A stretch of 14,911 bases of DNA, from positions 1 through 14,911 of the forward strand of contig DNGI01000020.1 of the NCBI GenBank assembly GCA_003486645.1. Direction: 5' to 3'. Position numbers and translations under genes: made by a program. Shown one piece after another: positions 13,941 to 14,911 of the stretch (positions are counted from its first letter, which is position 1; each line of letters begins with the position of its first letter). The stretch comes from Cyanobacteria bacterium UBA11370. Its GTDB lineage: Bacteria; Cyanobacteriota; Cyanobacteriia; Cyanobacteriales; Coleofasciculaceae. Below the pieces are notes generated by a model that saw only the letters and a list, made by a program, of their open reading frames with translations, was not told the DNA's origin and searched no databases.

Positions 13941-14660
13941 TTAACCCACCAAACCGGAACGGAGAGCGAGGACAGCCGCTTGAGTGCGGTCATCGGCGCA
14001 GAGTTTATTTAAGATATTTCGCACATGGGTTTTCACCGTCCCTACAGTGATGTAGAGCTTTTCTGCAATGATGGCATTGCTGCACCCTTCAACAATAAGC
14101 TGTAAAACCTCCAATTCTCGTTCCGTTAGGGGGTAGGCTTCCAACAGTTGGCTATATTCTGTGGGAGCTGCATTAATTGTCACCGTTTCGCGCGGTGGTG
14201 GGGTATCAGACCCTTGGGGAGTTGATTTGACTTGCTGGAGAACAATTCGGGCGATCGCTGGATCGATCCAAGCATTGCCTTCACTGGTCACTTCTAGGGC
14301 TTCTAGTAAATTATCAAAACTGATATTTTTCATGCAGTACGAGTCAGCACCAGCAGCAAATGCTGCCATTACGGCTTCTTCGTTATCCTGCAAGGTCAAG
14401 ATCAGAATCTTCGTTTTGGCATCCTCATCACTCAGGTGAGAGGCTTTAAATCGCCGTGTCAATTCAATCCCGTCCATGTCCGGCAAACCGATGTCAACGA
14501 TCCCAATATCTGGCTTGGATATTTCCAATAGTTTCAGACCTTCGGTGCCGTTGGCAGCTTCGCCTACAAATTCTATTTCACTACGCTGTTGCAGTGCAGT
14601 TCGGATTCCGACCCGTGTCAGATCGTGGTCTTCAATGAGAGCTACACGAATTGTACTCAT
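13941..14660 (-). CDS. NarL/LuxR-type response regulator
   Basis: A DNA-binding two-component regulator of 239 residues. The receiver domain has IEDHD (acidic pocket, residues 10-13), phosphoacceptor Asp56 in GIVDIGLPDMDG, Thr89 in ILTLQD and Lys111 in YCMKN. A linker rich in Pro/Thr (about 146-166) leads to a LuxR helix-turn-helix at about 176-239 (LTERELEVLQLIVEG, then VGTVKTHVRNILNKL). The start at 14660 (MSTIRVALIED) is chosen because receiver domains begin this way; the frame stays open for 67 more codons to 14861, but those residues look non-native and reach almost to the neighbouring IS end. No histidine kinase is in the window. The stop codon abuts a HIP1 octamer. Its relation to the downstream phosphatase is positional only (400-bp gap). 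Confidence 0.92.
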   Translation of the reverse strand: MSTIRVALIEDHDLTRVGIRTALQQRSEIEFVGEAANGTEGLKLLEISKPDIGIVDIGLPDMDGIELTRRFKASHLSDEDAKTKILILTLQDNEEAVMAAFAAGADSYCMKNISFDNLLEALEVTSEGNAWIDPAIARIVLQQVKSTPQGSDTPPPRETVTINAAPTEYSQLLEAYPLTERELEVLQLIVEGCSNAIIAEKLYITVGTVKTHVRNILNKLCADDRTQAAVLALRSGLVG

Positions 14661-14879
14661 CGTCAACATCCAGAGTAAGGTTGGCAGACAAGAAGAGGTA
14701 CGGTTCCTGTCATGTTCTTGTTCCCAGAAACTTTTCGCCGTACCGAGTAAAGTTGCTTCTCTAATGCTAGGCAAGCGGCAGTTTTTCAAGACAGCAAAGT
14801 TAAGACCGTCTCGAACAGCCCCTAATCTTAACTGTATCGCTGCTGAGGCTATCCGGGACACCTTGGCAGCAATAACTCA

Positions 14880-14911
14880 TTGACATCCTCACCGCCCTAG
14901 AAGGACGGTGA
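14880..14911 (-). mobile_element. right end of a second IS605-type element, body outside the window
   Basis: On the minus strand CACCG, a CCTTCTAGG-containing hairpin, and CGGTGAGGATGTCAA end at 14880. The last 15 bases are identical to the right end at 665-679. The hairpin core CCGTCCTTCTAGG also matches the left-end hairpin of the first element. The rest of the element would lie to the right of the window. Both ends face the same way. Confidence 0.7.

Noticed and set aside
14661..14861. 67-codon N-terminal extension of the NarL-type regulator
   Set aside because: Receiver domains begin at the MSTIRVALIED start; the extension has no domain, an unnatural composition and runs back towards the IS end.

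Overview
The window looks like a chromosomal stretch of a cyanobacterium, probably filamentous. The palindrome GCGATCGC (HIP1) occurs about seven times (near 2500, 2920, 3125, 3843, 10926, 13933 and 14251). There are short tandem heptamers, IS605-type tnpB elements with hairpin ends, and cyanobacterial-type genes (treY, an RlpA-type lytic transglycosylase with a long leader, a REC-GAF-PP2C phosphatase). The genus cannot be fixed from this window. Apart from rlpA, every recognised gene lies on the minus strand.

Layout. Positions 1-626 hold the first two thirds of purM (purine synthesis), running off the left edge into a purine-rich simple repeat. Positions 665 to about 2030 are a tnpB-only IS200/IS605 element placed directly in front of purM; its tnpB has a one-base frameshift. 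rlpA (2354-3454, plus strand) and treY (3608-6424) converge on a shared terminator. Behind treY lie a TTGGTTG heptamer array, an apparent 3' remnant of treZ (6540-6782), repeat-rich DNA and another small gene remnant. Positions 7465-10524 hold three genes in one direction: a GT2 glycosyltransferase, a phytanoyl-CoA-dioxygenase-like protein and a polysaccharide pyruvyl transferase family protein. These three genes are bracketed by two 89-bp direct repeats (4 mismatches), each carrying a promoter-like TTGTCC-N16-TATATT. A cysteine-containing unknown gene follows (10767-11201). Next comes a signalling block: a LuxR/NarL-type response regulator (13941-14660), a 400-bp repeat-rich gap, a REC-GAF-PP2C phosphatase (11873-13540) and an RsbW-like ATPase (11432-11869). 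The right edge (14880-14911) is the right end of a second IS605-type element in the same orientation.

How the genes work together. The phosphatase and the RsbW-like protein are almost fused (3-bp gap) and form a partner-switching module without a visible STAS antagonist. The GT2/PhyH/pyruvyl-transferase genes look like a surface-glycan or glycolipid decoration cassette. TreY makes maltooligosyl-trehalose, but its usual partner TreZ is reduced to a tail here. The observations most worth following are the repeat-bracketed cassette, the H-x-G metal motif in the PhyH protein, the loss of treZ, and the IS end and purine-repeat intrusions at both ends of the visible purM sequence. I do not see a CRISPR array, tRNA, rRNA or an obvious new defence system.
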